Shown here piece by piece: positions 42,918 to 54,355 of a stretch of DNA of 64,000 bases. Below the pieces are notes generated by a model that saw nothing but the letters and a program-made list of their open reading frames with translations, had not been told where the DNA came from and ran no database searches. This DNA is from Exophiala sp. HKRS030 (Eukaryota; Ascomycota; Eurotiomycetes; Chaetothyriales; Herpotrichiellaceae): the NCBI GenBank assembly GCA_023897205.1, contig JAHWDD010000005.1:2666001-2730000 (forward strand), written 5' to 3'. The translations under genes and the position numbers were made by a program. How positions within the stretch are numbered: position 1 is the first letter of the stretch; each line of letters starts with the position of its first letter.

Positions 42918-44762
42918 TTATATCAGAAGCAAATAAACTCCGCTGAAAAATGCTGACGCAGTCATTCCAAAAGTCATGGTGGACAGTCCACCAACACCGT
43001 TAGTGTTGCTTGCTCGTGCGCTGCCACCGGTTCGAGATGCGGCATTAGTATGAGTAGATGATGACGAGGTGCTGTATGCTGTACTGGTTCCCACTGCGCC
43101 TGTGACAGGACTCGCATCTGGAGAGCTGGACGCAAGAGCGGCGCAAGCACTTCCACTAGAACTCCGCTGAGCCAGTGCCGATCCAATATTGGCTACCACG
43201 GCTTGTGTATCGCGAACGGGCACCGACACACTGCCGTCTTTCCCAATGGTGACTTTAGAGACCGTGTCATTGACGCGAGAAGGCGTGCCATCACCATTCT
43301 GTTCGTAGCTGACGCCACCAAATGTGGTGCCGTGCTTTGCGTCAGCACCATCATTGGTGAGATAAGATAGGTAAAGGTCCTTGCCAGCAAATTCGGTTGG
43401 AAGCGATAGCTCAACAGTCAAGGTCGGCTTGTTGGTTGCTGAGACATTGGCAGGATTGGAATTGATCAAAACAATCGTCGCCAGGGTGCTGTCTTGGTAG
43501 ATGGAATATGCAGCTATCCGACCTTCATACTCTGCAGGAGCATCATTAAAGATATAGCCACCCACCTGGGCCTGGCAGCCAGGTCCAATGGCCAGATCGA
43601 AAGCGGCAACGCCATAGTAATTAGGTCGCACAAACGGTTGGTTCCCGTAAAACTCAATCGGTTGCCAGGCGCTGGCATTACTATTATCGGTCATGTGCAG
43701 CTGGACTGAAGAGATGTTCAGGGTGGCTGCATATAGAAGGAAATTCAACGTCCAGAGCGAGGCTCCAAAGGTGTTCGTGATGCCGTCCATTCCAATGGGA
43801 CCAACGACACCCATCTCACGTAGAGCATATGGGTAGTCTGTGTCAAAGGCTTGTTTTATTTGAGAGACCCAGGCAGCAAATTGATCATTGGTGGTAGAAA
43901 GCGTCATGAATTTGTCCTGCGTCAGTGGATAGGTCGACACGCCAATATAATAGTAGTAGTCGTGCTGGTTCCAGCTGGCGACGTACGGCTTGTTTGAGTT
44001 GTTGGCTTGGACGGTGATTCCAAATTGATCCAGGTCCTCAATCATGAAGGAAGTGCCAATGGTCGAGGCCGTGGTCCCCGGCTCGAAGAAACTACTTGGA
44101 AGATTGTTCGGCTTGAGTACTTGCTCCCAGATGGCACTTGCTCGGTCCAACCACTGCTGGGTATAGACTTGACCGCCCCAGTTGCCCGTTCGGAAGCCGT
44201 TCTGGAGGTACAGATCAGGCTCGTTGCCAATTTCAAACGAGACCAAGTTGACCTGATTCAGTCCTTTGATGGCTTCCGAGGCCATGGTTGTTATCTGGTC
44301 AATATAGTCCGACTCCTCATAGGCCAGATTCAAGCCAAAAGTGATGGGGGTATTGCTGGGAAATCGGTTGATGACCTCGAAGTACCGTGGCCCGATGATG
44401 TACATGTCGGGGGGATATGCGCCCTGGCCAACGGGGTTGGGGTTGGGTTTACAGACATAGTCATTCTGAGACTGGTCGTAGATAAAGTAGTCTTGTGTAT
44501 TCCCTCCGATACGCAGATGCGGCGGAGTGCCCGTGTAGTTTGCCAGATTCTCCAGCAGGTTTCGGGTGAGCTGGTTCTCCGAGCTTCCTCCCGTGAACGA
44601 GTAGAGGTTGGAGGACTCGATGCCGAAGCCGGCGAAAGAAGGACTGATAATCTTGGACGCCCCGGCGGTCGGTTTGCTGGTGATGGCCAGAGAGACTGTG
44701 CTTTGGGCGGTAGCGAGGGTGATTAGAGATGCACCAACGAGTGGCAGATGAAGAGGGTGCAT
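42918..44762 (-). CDS. Secreted GPI-anchored GH79 beta-glucuronidase-like enzyme
   Basis: A single exon of 614 residues. The signal peptide (MHPLHLPLVGASLITLATAQ) is followed by a (beta/alpha)8 domain typical of fungal GH79. The probable acid/base is Glu181 in FEIGNEPDLY and the nucleophile is Glu316 in ALREMGVVG. RIGGNTQDYF is a family-typical substrate-site motif. The C-terminal beta domain (about 400-530) has the GH79 C-terminal fold. The last 80 residues are Ser/Thr-rich and end in a hydrophobic GPI signal (MTASAFFSGVYLLLI). Characterised members release glucuronic acid or 4-O-methyl-glucuronic acid from arabinogalactan side chains or act as heparanase-like enzymes. A GPI anchor would place this one on the fungal surface, which suggests a role on self-wall polymers or tethered digestion. 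Several NxS/T sites are present. Confidence 0.9.
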   Translation of the reverse strand: MHPLHLPLVGASLITLATAQSTVSLAITSKPTAGASKIISPSFAGFGIESSNLYSFTGGSSENQLTRNLLENLANYTGTPPHLRIGGNTQDYFIYDQSQNDYVCKPNPNPVGQGAYPPDMYIIGPRYFEVINRFPSNTPITFGLNLAYEESDYIDQITTMASEAIKGLNQVNLVSFEIGNEPDLYLQNGFRTGNWGGQVYTQQWLDRASAIWEQVLKPNNLPSSFFEPGTTASTIGTSFMIEDLDQFGITVQANNSNKPYVASWNQHDYYYYIGVSTYPLTQDKFMTLSTTNDQFAAWVSQIKQAFDTDYPYALREMGVVGPIGMDGITNTFGASLWTLNFLLYAATLNISSVQLHMTDNSNASAWQPIEFYGNQPFVRPNYYGVAAFDLAIGPGCQAQVGGYIFNDAPAEYEGRIAAYSIYQDSTLATIVLINSNPANVSATNKPTLTVELSLPTEFAGKDLYLSYLTNDGADAKHGTTFGGVSYEQNGDGTPSRVNDTVSKVTIGKDGSVSVPVRDTQAVVANIGSALAQRSSSGSACAALASSSPDASPVTGAVGTSTAYSTSSSSTHTNAASRTGGSARASNTNGVGGLSTMTFGMTASAFFSGVYLLLI

Positions 44763-47700
44763 GTTGACGCAGCGCTGTGCTCTGGTGGTCTATTACAACT
44801 GAAGTATTCCAAAAAAGACAACTGCCAAAAACGCGGACGAGCGCAGCTTCAACCCAACTCCTGCCTCGACAGCGACCGCCAACAGAACAATCTCTTTCTC
44901 TCACACACTCACACACAGCAAACAAGCAGGAACGAACGAACGGTGGGTGAAACTGGCAACAAACGAGACTTTCAGTGCAGGCAAAGCAAAACAGGAAAAC
45001 CGAGAGTTAAAAAAAGATCCGGTAGCCAGTGACCCGGGATGGACAGACGAGTGTGTGTGTGTGTACGACTCCTCGTGGACAAATACACGAGTATGACGAT
45101 GACGGTTAGAGAGCACAGACATTTCCAGTACTCGTAGTACAAAAAAAGTACTGTAGGTACCTGAGATCTGGGGTCGACAGAATGGCATCTGCCATGCCCA
45201 TCGGTATCTTCATGGGACGCGCAATGGTAAACAGGATGGTTGGCAGGCTTAAAACGCCCATTCCGTCATGCGAGGGAGAACCAAGTGGAGGACAGAGGCT
45301 CACGGAGCCAATCAAATAGTGCCTGGTTTGCCTTGCGCTGAATTGTTTCTCTTTTGGCACCCACGAGAGCTCCAAGCTGCTTCAAAGCTGCTCCATCTTC
45401 ATCCACCGAATCCTCCGATCATTGCCGTGCATAATGGTCCAAGAAATGTAGAGAGATGACAAGGAGTTGAGGAGTAAGGAGAAGCAGGTTTTCAGGCCGC
45501 TTGAGGCCCAGAAAAAAGACACGTACGACGCTCACCTCTCTCCCGCTCCTTATCCCACAGGATCCGAAAGACCATCGAGTATATCAAATCAATAAATGAC
45601 CTAACTATCCCATGTTTCCCGTACATACCAAGGTTGTTATCCACAACTGAACAATCTTGGTTTTTAGCCGTTATCTCACCCAGTCCGTCCGCCACGGCGC
45701 GGGGGGTATGAATACCTTATTTTGTACTCCATACCCAAGTTTTGATTTTGGTGGTGAGGGCAGGTCGTTGATTGATGGATTTGTCGCCGTGACCGTGACC
45801 GTTCCCAGTTCTTTGCTAGATCATGACTTGTCAGAATCCACCATCGTTCACTACTCTGTAGTGGTTCCTGGATTTCTGACGTTCCTCTCCGTGCATCCGG
45901 ATGGCAAGTCCGTCACGGCAAGCCCACGGCAAGTACTCGTACTCAACTCCCACAACCTGAAACCAGGCAAACCCCCCAAGTGCTTTGGATCAGATATCAC
46001 AATTCTGTGTTTGAACGTCCGATCTTGGCCCCCCTTCCGTCGTGTACGTACGGGTACTCATACAACCATGACAACTGCCATGTCTTGGCCCCTCGCTTTA
46101 TCTGCAAGGTCTCGGAGCATGTGCAATGTTCACAGTAAGTACTCCGTGGTGATCATCGCCAATCGCCACAAGCGCTCTCTTCGAGCACCAAACGGGCTAC
46201 GTGTTCAATGTCGGGTCTATGCTACGGGAGTTCGGGGTACGACTATCCCTCTACTTCACTGGTATTCTGGATTGGGTCTGGTTTCTTAGGTCCGTACGAA
46301 TTAACACTGTAGAGGCAGCGATCATACACAAAATCAAAAGATGCGAATCATTGTTGAGGGAAAAATAATTAACCATTAACTTCTGTAAAGTCCTCACAAG
46401 TAGCTAAAATAGAACTTGACCATCGCAGTATATAGAATATGAATAACAGCTTCAGCCTCTCAGGGCTCGTCATCAAGGCATGGGGCGCATTATTTGCTCG
46501 AATAGTAGTGTACAAAAAAAGTGTGAGGTTACCGTAATCGGTCAACCACATCGTACAGAGACAGAGACCGGCATTCCTCCGCATGACGAATGGGTTCAAA
46601 AAATATTGTTGTGGGTATCGACTATTGGTACATGTATTGCTTTCCTGTTTGGTGGAACGATTGTTGGTACAATTGGTGAAGGAGAAAGGGCGGCCAATCC
46701 GTCGTGCGTGGGATAACACGAGCTTTTGGATGTCGTGGCCTGTGGTTGTTGGCCATCATTAGGGCCTGCAAGGATTATTGGGCGTTGGAAAGGGCAAACG
46801 AGGGTGTCCTCGTATCTGCAGACAGGCGCATCCCGTGTCGAGCAATGTACTCCGTAAAATCTCCCGAATTGGAAACGTGGTGATGCCAGCTCAGCCGTCG
46901 TGTCCTTGTGAATGCACGAATGTTTTGCTTGAATTGGTGGAGCTGCCAGCACATCGTCTTATGCGTATGCGGGTAGGGCTGGGCTCGACCACCCTGTCCG
47001 TGACAGCAGTGTGTTGGTTGGCCGACTTCAGACCCTGAAAGGTTGGAGGTGTCTGCTCAGCTGTTGCAGCAGACAAGGTTCATATGTCGTACATGACGCA
47101 GAGAACGCGGAGAAGAGGTCGAGACTTTCAAGTCCCGAGTAATGCCAACCGAAGGCTGGCTCGATTGGATGCCGTGAGAATATAATGCTTTGGTCGGCCG
47201 TGGTCCGTCTTGGGGGACGCTTTACTTTGGTATGGCTGGAAGAGGTCGATTGGGGGGAGGTCCTGGGCAAGGAGGATACTTCGAACCAGCAGGCATGGCG
47301 GCGATGTCGTATGAAGCCGTGTTGGCGGATTACCTGGTTGGTAGGCTGAAGGGTTGTAGAATGGCAGGCTTTGGTGATGTATATCAAGTATAGCACTTGG
47401 GACTGTGACTATATGGTCTGTCGAAAATATGATGCCTTAGAGTCAGTTGGGAAAGTTATTGACCTGCTGGGTGAAAGGGATCCCGCCAGATATTTATTTT
47501 TCTGATACCAGGCAGCCTCACCCCGGCAGAGCCGAAAGTTGTTCCAGAAATGGTGACGACGCGGACACAGTCATCCTTGCAGGATTTTTTAGCTTTCTGG
47601 CGCCTGCTTGGGCCAGTGGGTCCTGAAATGAGGCTTGCGGTGTGTGACACGATGCCCGCTGATGAGGGATGTTTGATCGCGCAAGAGTGGGAAAAGAGTT

Positions 47701-50700
47701 GCAGGACCGACAGGAGAAGAGGAGCCCTCTGTCTTTCTCCAACCCTGGGTTCCGCTGACTTGCAAACGGTCTAGCGGCCTAGCCGTTTCCACCACCGAAC
47801 ATGGGCAAGACGCTAATGCTCTCGGGCGCACAGAAAGGAGGTTCCAGCTGACCGGGTGCCCTGGGGTTGCTGGGTTGTGCGCAGGGAAAAAAGGAGGAGA
47901 TTTGTCTGCTCGGCCAGCCTGTTCCCTGCCTAGAGCTGCCCGGCCATGATGACTATTTCCTCATGAATTTGCCCAGTGTCCACTCTACTTTCCACCCTGG
48001 TAGCGGTGAGTAGAATTATTATTGATTTGGCTGTGCCCAAATTTCGGGGACTGTGTTTGCCAGTGGTGCCAGCCTGACCAGCCGACAAGGGCGACCCAGT
48101 TTGGCCAGATTGCACTCAACAGTACGCAAGCTGCTCGCAGCCTCACTCGGCTGTCACCCGGGCGGCAGGAAGCTGTGCTCGTATCCGTACAAGTGACAAG
48201 GTGGTGGTGTTCGCTACCGAGAAGTATGCACAGCAGTATGTGCCGGAAAGGGCCATTTTTGGCAACACTACGACTGGAGAGTTTCCGTGCTCGCATGATG
48301 CCACCCAACCATGGCACAGGAAGGACACGGAACGCCGTTTACGCTACAAAGATGAATTCTGCGAGCTTGCCAGTTGCTAAGGCTATCCGGCAATCGTTAC
48401 AAGGATTGGGAAGTCAGTTGGTCAGCATTTGAACTCGTGATCGATTTGTTCCCTTGTCATCAGTCCTTTTTCTGCCGTTGTTCCGCCTTCTCTCACCTCT
48501 CCGCTTGAGATAAGTCGTGACCCATTGGCCGAGTTGAAGGCGGATTATATCGCCGCGAGTATCACTCGGCTTAGCCGGACGCCATGAAACCAAGACTCGG
48601 TGAATTGTCACTCCTCGATAGTACATCTGGTGACCACAACACCACCTGCATGCATTCGCTAGCCGGTGAGCAATACCACGACTGCGGATTCGCCTGCGCA
48701 TCGCATACTCGGTAGGTTCCAACTGGCCTCTTACTGGAACTTGGCCTCCCACCCCCTCGAAAATCGGTGTTCACCTAGTACCTGTCATGCGGAATCTGTT
48801 TCACGTCTAGGATGAAGCGCGCGGCTGGATTGGCCAATTCACCCACACCGACATTCTGTGTCGGCTACGGTGTCCTCGTATGAGTTGACAGAGATGATGG
48901 TGGTATGGAGTAGATACGTCAACGGTCCAAGTTTTCGGATCTCCCCTGCTTCGAACCGTCCGTGGAACGCAGCTCACTTCCATTATGAATTAGATGTGCG
49001 AGTAAATAGGTGTCGACTATGCTGCGGTCAGCAAAGACCCTTAAGACGGTTGTTTCATCGACGCACAGATGCTCAGTTCATCGCTGGCTCCAAGCTCTGA
49101 TCTGTAGCGAAGGCCTAACATCCACAGACCACCTACAGGCATGATCCCACAACGGGTTCCTGAAGATCCCCTGGGTCTGGCGTCTCTCTCCAACAATCAC
49201 CGCGTGGTCTTTTGCCACCCCCCAATACGAGCATAAAACTTTGGTTCCTGGTGTGTTTCAGGTGCACCCCCTGAGTGACAATCAGCCGAGGCAGCACCAT
49301 ACAGCCATGACCCTCGTCGGCAATATTTTCTCTCCCTGTGTGATCAACTTTTGCAATTTTTCTTGACATTTGCTTTTGATGTCATGAATGTGTGCCGTGT
49401 CATTGGCCTGCGTCATGAGCCAGTTTTTGGGGATTTAGTCGCAGCTGGGCAGCAAACTAGGAGGGTAGCATCTACGATTATCGGACGAAGCCAGGGGCCA
49501 TGTTTAGCCGTAGGCGAAAACGCAGCAGAGAATGTCGTGTAGCATTATTGCTCCGTAAGCCAAGCGAATGTGCGCAAGTTTCGGGTTCTTTTGTCAGCTG
49601 AGAACAATAATGTGAGACGCCAACTGCTAATAAAAGCAAAGTAGTACGGCAGAGGCGGCGGCCTGGAACGGGGGGGTCCCAAAGCTCAACCCGGCAAAGG
49701 CTTCTAGGAGGTGGAGGAATTCTGCAAGTTCGCTTCTGGAATCTTGCATTCATTTCTTCACAATTGCCCCATTCGTGTCTAGTTCATGTTGCCAATCTGC
49801 CCGCCCGAGAGCTGAATATTGGTATTTTCATGGTGAGGCTGGACTGGAGCATGCAAATTTCGTAGAGCGCGACACCCATTTTGTTTATGCCTCCTTTAGT
49901 TACGATAGCCGAAGCTTGACAAGTACAGTTACCCTTTACTCCGTAATTCTAGGCATAATTCCATACGCCACACAGAGGGCTCGCAGTAGCCGCTGCCTCT
50001 TCGCCATCGTCATGGTTGCTGATGGCGGTAAAGGGTTTGAAAGTGTTCCACGAAGAACACATTGTCGCCTTGTGGCAATCTGGGCAAACATGGATCGAGG
50101 CATGTCGCTGTACCTTGAAACCCTGTATGGAGTATGGCTCAACGCTTCAAATGTGTCGCAGGATTGAAACATGCAGCCGACAAGATGTATGAGACAGAAT
50201 AACAAACAACATGGCGATTTCAGGCGCCGTTTATGCACAGGTGTTTCGTCAATTCGATTACCGAATGAGCCTACATGCAATATTTGGAGCTCTTGCCCTA
50301 TTGATAATCTCGTTTCTCGTACTCCGTCCTGCACATAATCAGGATAACGACACGTAGTACTCCGTACGGAGGGATAGTGTTGCAATTGCGCGCCGAGGCG
50401 AGGTGGGATCGGCTCTGACCGTAAGAGGTTGGCTTGCATCTTTCTCATGCAGGGCCTCAGGAGAAATGGGTTGTTCTTGCAGCCACCACGTGGAGATTGC
50501 GTGACAAAGCGCCACGATGCATCGTGATGGATCCCAAAATCACGGTGACTTGAGATATGTCACACACCTCGCTTCTCTTGATGCAGTGTCTAGAACAATT
50601 CCTCCATCCCTTTGCATGAGCTGAAATGTGGTGAATCCTGGGGTCGTGATATGGCATCAAATTTGACAGGCCAAGGGCTCATGGCTGACCGCCTCGACAC

Positions 50701-50870
50701 CTTTCCACTCCGCGAGCAAATTTCCAGTCCAGAAAATTGCTTCGGCTAGCTACAGACTTGCTCGAGTGGCTGCTGGAATTGAGGTTGTTTCATAATCACA
50801 TTCTTGAGCATCTGTTGCTGTGACAGCATGCAACTCGCTTACGGCGCAGACCACGAAAAGGGAAAGATCT
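44763..50870. other. 6.1-kb region with no supportable gene
   Basis: Between the divergent GH79 start and the stop of the gene at 50871, I find only short, overlapping frames on both strands with no domain, signal peptide, splice-consistent join or codon bias. The longest, 45657-46289, has no ATG for its first 17 codons and reads like random sequence. Base composition is mixed and does not look strongly RIP-depleted. CTCCGTA words at 46850, 49551, 49939 and 50360, the last forming a 12-bp palindrome with its complement (CTCCGTACGGAG, 50360-50371). It may hold non-coding RNAs or an old, eroded element. Confidence 0.5.
50360..50371. repeat. 12-bp perfect palindrome CTCCGTACGGAG
   Basis: Two opposed copies of the dispersed word overlap by three bases to give a perfect palindrome, lying in the gene-poor block. 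It fits a symmetric binding site. Confidence 0.6.
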
Positions 50871-51586
50871 TCAGGTATCGTCTTCTTCCTGTCCTTGTGT
50901 GGAAGCTATCCAATCTTGCATGAGAGCCTGAGCCTCGACTCCTGATGATTTCTTTCCCGGTCCACCCTTGCGCTCGATGAAGAGGCAGAGCACCCAGCCC
51001 CATATACTGAAACCTTCGTAGGTTGTCTTGAACCCAAGTTTTTTCTTATCGTCATCGTCTATAGTGGGCATCACAGCGTCAGATTCCTCGTCGTGGTGCT
51101 CTGCTTGCGGGATTTGAGCGAGATTGACATCCTCTTCGTCGCTTTCATCCTGGATTATAACCGAATCTCGAGCAGCACCTATGGAGGTGCCACCAGTATT
51201 ACTCCCGAGCAGAGGCCGTTCATTAAATGTCTTGTTTTTCACTAGGATGGAATGCCGAGTTCTGATTTCTGTAAGGAATATGGACACCTCAAAGTCGTCT
51301 GTAGCGGGTCAGAACATTTGTATTGTACAGTAGCCATCTCAGCTGACCAACCTTGCTTTACAACATCCTTGACGCTCTTCTTCTTCTTGCCCTTGCCTCG
51401 TGCTCTCTCATTCTCTTCCCTTAATTTTGGCAGAACATAAGGCTTGACTGCTTCAAAGACGCGTGGTAGGGCAGGGTCGTTGTCACGAAGGAGCCACCGA
51501 GATTCATCGGCAGGGTTCTCAAGGAAAATGCGGCATTCAAGGACAGAGTGCTTGCTTATGCGCAAGTAGCGCCGGATAGGTGCCAT
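50871..51586 (-). CDS. Conserved-looking small protein of unknown function, 220 aa
   Basis: Two exons on the minus strand: 51586-51352 and 51298-50871, with an intron GTTGGT..TACAG of 53 nt (a less usual donor). The join reads KDVVKQDDFEVSIFLTE, without which the second part has no start. Residues 1-65 are a compact domain (RRYLRISKHSVLECRIFLE, WLLRDNDPALPRVFEAVKPYVLPKL). A Lys-rich patch follows (RARGKGKKKKS, possible nuclear signal), then a beta-like stretch (VSIFLTEIRTRHSILVKNK), an acidic loop (DESDEEDVN, DDDDKKK) and a C-terminal segment with aromatic residues (YEGFSIWGWVLCLFIERKGG). The mix of basic and acidic tracts fits a nuclear or chromatin-associated role. I do not recognise the family and give no function. 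Confidence 0.72.
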
Positions 51587-52194
51587 CGCATGCCGAAGGT
51601 TGCTGCAATGGCATTATGGGATAGTCACAGATGGACGTAGGCAACTTGAGATAAATCGATGGCATAAGCCCAAAGCGCGTCATAGGCGATCGACTCCAGG
51701 TCGGCCAAGAGATTAGATAATCGCTTAGCAGATTTGTCCTGCTCCATCCCAACATCTTTTGTAGTGTTGTATCCTGCTTTTTGCTTTACATCCTGTGGAC
51801 AAGATCAAAGCCTCCCAAGTGTAATCCGAGCAGATTGATAGCATGCCTTTGTAGCTATGTTGGTCCTTCCTCCTCCTACAAAGCCGCCATGGGTGACAAT
51901 GGCTTCCTAATGCCGCACTTCAAACCACCGCCGACTGGAAACATTGACGGGAGTAGAAAGCGAGCGCGAACAAGACTTACACAATGACCAGTGTGAAGAT
52001 GCAATCCCTTCTTGCGCCGTTTCTGCCGCTGGTGGTAGAACGCTTCACAGCGCTCGTCAAAACACCCTTCATGAAATTCTGTAAAGTTGATCGAACCAAC
52101 ATGTTGCCATCACGCTCTTCATTCCCCATTGACCATTGCCCTTTACGAGTGAACCGTCCTAGAAAAGGTGTAGTGTCTGCTGACAAGAAGGTTC
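51587..52194. other. Divergent intergenic promoter region
   Basis: Shared upstream region of the 220-aa gene (minus) and the 479-aa gene (plus). Several short frames start inside it but none continues. Nothing else seen. Confidence 0.5.
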
Positions 52195-53708
52195 ATGATG
52201 CCTCGCCTGTCGAGAGTCCCAAACTTCTCCAGACCATTTCGGTTTCGGACTGGCAATGGCAAGACTGAGCCTTCAGTGAACGATGACCAAGCTGTCCTCC
52301 TCAGTGTCCCTGACCCAAGCCCAGATGCAGACCAAGCACAAGGATTTCCTTCCATCACTTCACCAGGAAACAAAACACCGGATGTGACTCGTGCCAGTGC
52401 AACTGAAGACAAAGCAGGAAAGCAAGCCGAAGGTGGTCAAGATACAGACGCCTCTCCAGACCGGCAAAATGATGCAAGCGCGTTGGCTGACTTCGACTTT
52501 CAATTTGAGTCCGATCCCACTCTCTTGAGGTATGCCACATTTTTATTCTCTCTCTCTCAATCTTCCAAAGCCAAAAAACCATGGACTCACGAATTGACCC
52601 TAGTGCCGACTTGGGTGGCATCAACAAACCTATTCCAAACTTCCGTCCTCATCTCTGGAAGCAGATCGACAACAGCCGCCACGTCCTCAACATTGACCTC
52701 TTCTGGCCGATCAAACTTGACGAGCTCAATGAGGATCCGGACGACGACGAAGTGAACGAAGATGGCGACACCAAGGGTGTCTTCCCCTTCAAGGACCTCC
52801 AACCTCTCAAGACCTTCCGCAACCTCCACTTCCTTCAGCTCAACGGCATGATGCGCTCCTACCAACCAATCATCTGGGGCGTCTGCTGGGCGAACAAGAA
52901 CCTGACCATCCTTCACCTCGAGATGGCCTTGGAACCACTCTTCAGTGAAGACATTGCGCACAAGTACCCCCAAATCGACGCGGACTGGACCTACAATCCT
53001 CGTGGCGCACCGAACGGCCCGATCGAGTACCTCGGCGCTCACGGCAAGGGCGTGTTGCACGAAGAGTTTGGAGACGGAGAATACCTCGACCAACAGGCCA
53101 TCAAGGCGAGCCAACTCGACGTCTACAAGATCCTGCCCATCGAGAACGTGCGCTTCCTCCCCGTCACCCACCTCACCCTGATGAACTTTGTCGTCGACGC
53201 CGGCCCGTTCTACCGATGGTTCGACCCGAAGAAGCTCCAAGAGATCACGCTCAAGAGTGGCTGCATCGACGCTGGCTTCTACCTTCCCCAAGAGATGCGT
53301 TCCGCCGTCATCGTCAAGTCTCCAAAGCCGTTGGCGCCCCCTCGCTGGGTCAAACCGGGAGAAGTCAAGCTCATCGATATCAAGAAGAAGAAGACGCCAA
53401 CCACTGGTACTGATGTCGTCAAGGCCGAGGCCAAGGCTCCCGAAGGCAAGGGTGAGGCCAAGGCCCCTGAAGTCAAGGCTGACCCAGGTGGTGGCGCAGG
53501 CGCTACTACTGCTACTACTACTACTACGACTCCTGCTCCCGCACCACCAGGTGGACACGGACTCAAGAACAAGATCAGTCACATCCTTCCACGCTGGACG
53601 CAGAAGCCAAAAGACGCCAAGGAACACCACCATCACCACCACCGACGCAACTCGGAGGCCACTGACGCCGCGATCGAGGAGAACCTGAAGAGAGTTGGCA
53701 TCTTGTAG
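52195..53708 (+). CDS. Protein of unknown function with LRR-like core and natural His6 run
   Basis: Two exons, 52195-52529 and 52604-53708 (479 aa), with an intron GTATGC..CCTAG of 74 nt. The start has two adjacent ATGs (52195 and 52198). Residues 1-110 are disordered. Residues about 115-330 are folded, with leucine-rich-repeat-like strands (HVLNIDLFWPIKL, LKTFRNLHFLQLNG, NKNLTILHLEM, VTHLTLMNFVVDA), as in F-box/LRR-like fungal proteins without a visible F-box. A Lys/Ala/Pro linker with repeats of EAKAPEGK/EVKADP type and a Thr run follows. The C-terminus reads KEHHHHHHRRNSEATDAA, with six consecutive His at 53625-53642 encoded by mixed CAC/CAT. Function unknown. It may be a protein-protein adaptor. 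Confidence 0.75.
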
Positions 53709-54355
53709 AGAGAAAAGTCACGTCGCTTCATGCATGTTCCAGGGAACCTGGATCGGGGTCGAAGTCGATATGGTTTACGTCTAGCACGGTGTTCAAGGCG
53801 CAACTGGTGGGCCGGTCTCAAGATGAGGGGAGAGAGTGCCTAGATGGGAGAATACGGAATGATTTTCTTTTTTTTGTTTTTGTAAGAGTACACCAAAGAG
53901 GATGAATCAAGGAACTCTACAGCACAGCACAGCATGGCACGAGACTAATTCAAGACTTGGGTATGATGATGATGATGATGATGATGATGGAACAAGTCCA
54001 GTTCAAATCACGAGTCACAAGTCAGCAAGTCACAATTCTTGAGTGACAGCTCTTCATAGAATAAGAGCAATCAAATGAAAATTGACAAAGCACAATTCAA
54101 TTCAACTCCACGTAATGGCTGGCTTTAATGTACAACAACAATGTCCAGGCCCCGTAATATCCATTTTGGACCACATGACCATTTATCCTGATCCTGATCC
54201 TGGTCCTGACCTTTAGGGGAGGGCACATAACAGGACAAAAGGACAATGATGAAGATGGTTTAGGTGGGCAGACGCCACATGATGACAGACCGCTTCCTTC
54301 CAACGAGAGGGATTCGAGAGGTTGACAATGAAAAAACAAAGACAGTCATTCCAGA
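53709..54355. other. Convergent 3' intergenic region with ATG microsatellite
   Basis: Nine ATG units at 53963-53989, plus CCTGATCCTGATCC-like short repeats near 54187-54205. No gene. Confidence 0.6.
53963..53989. repeat. (ATG)9 microsatellite
   Basis: Nine perfect ATG/GAT units between two convergent genes. Confidence 0.95.

Noticed and set aside
45657..46289. 210-codon plus-strand open frame in the gene-poor block
   Set aside because: It has no ATG for its first 17 codons. The sequence has no domain, no periodic hydrophobicity and no splice-linked partner.
52587..53642. 351-codon antisense open frame opposite the LRR-like gene
   Set aside because: Shadow of a real coding exon. Composition is Asp/Val/Leu-rich, as expected from reversed codons.
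53625..53642. Vector or tag contamination suggested by HHHHHH
   Set aside because: The His codons are mixed CAC/CAT inside a native-looking exon with fungal flanks and no linker or protease site.
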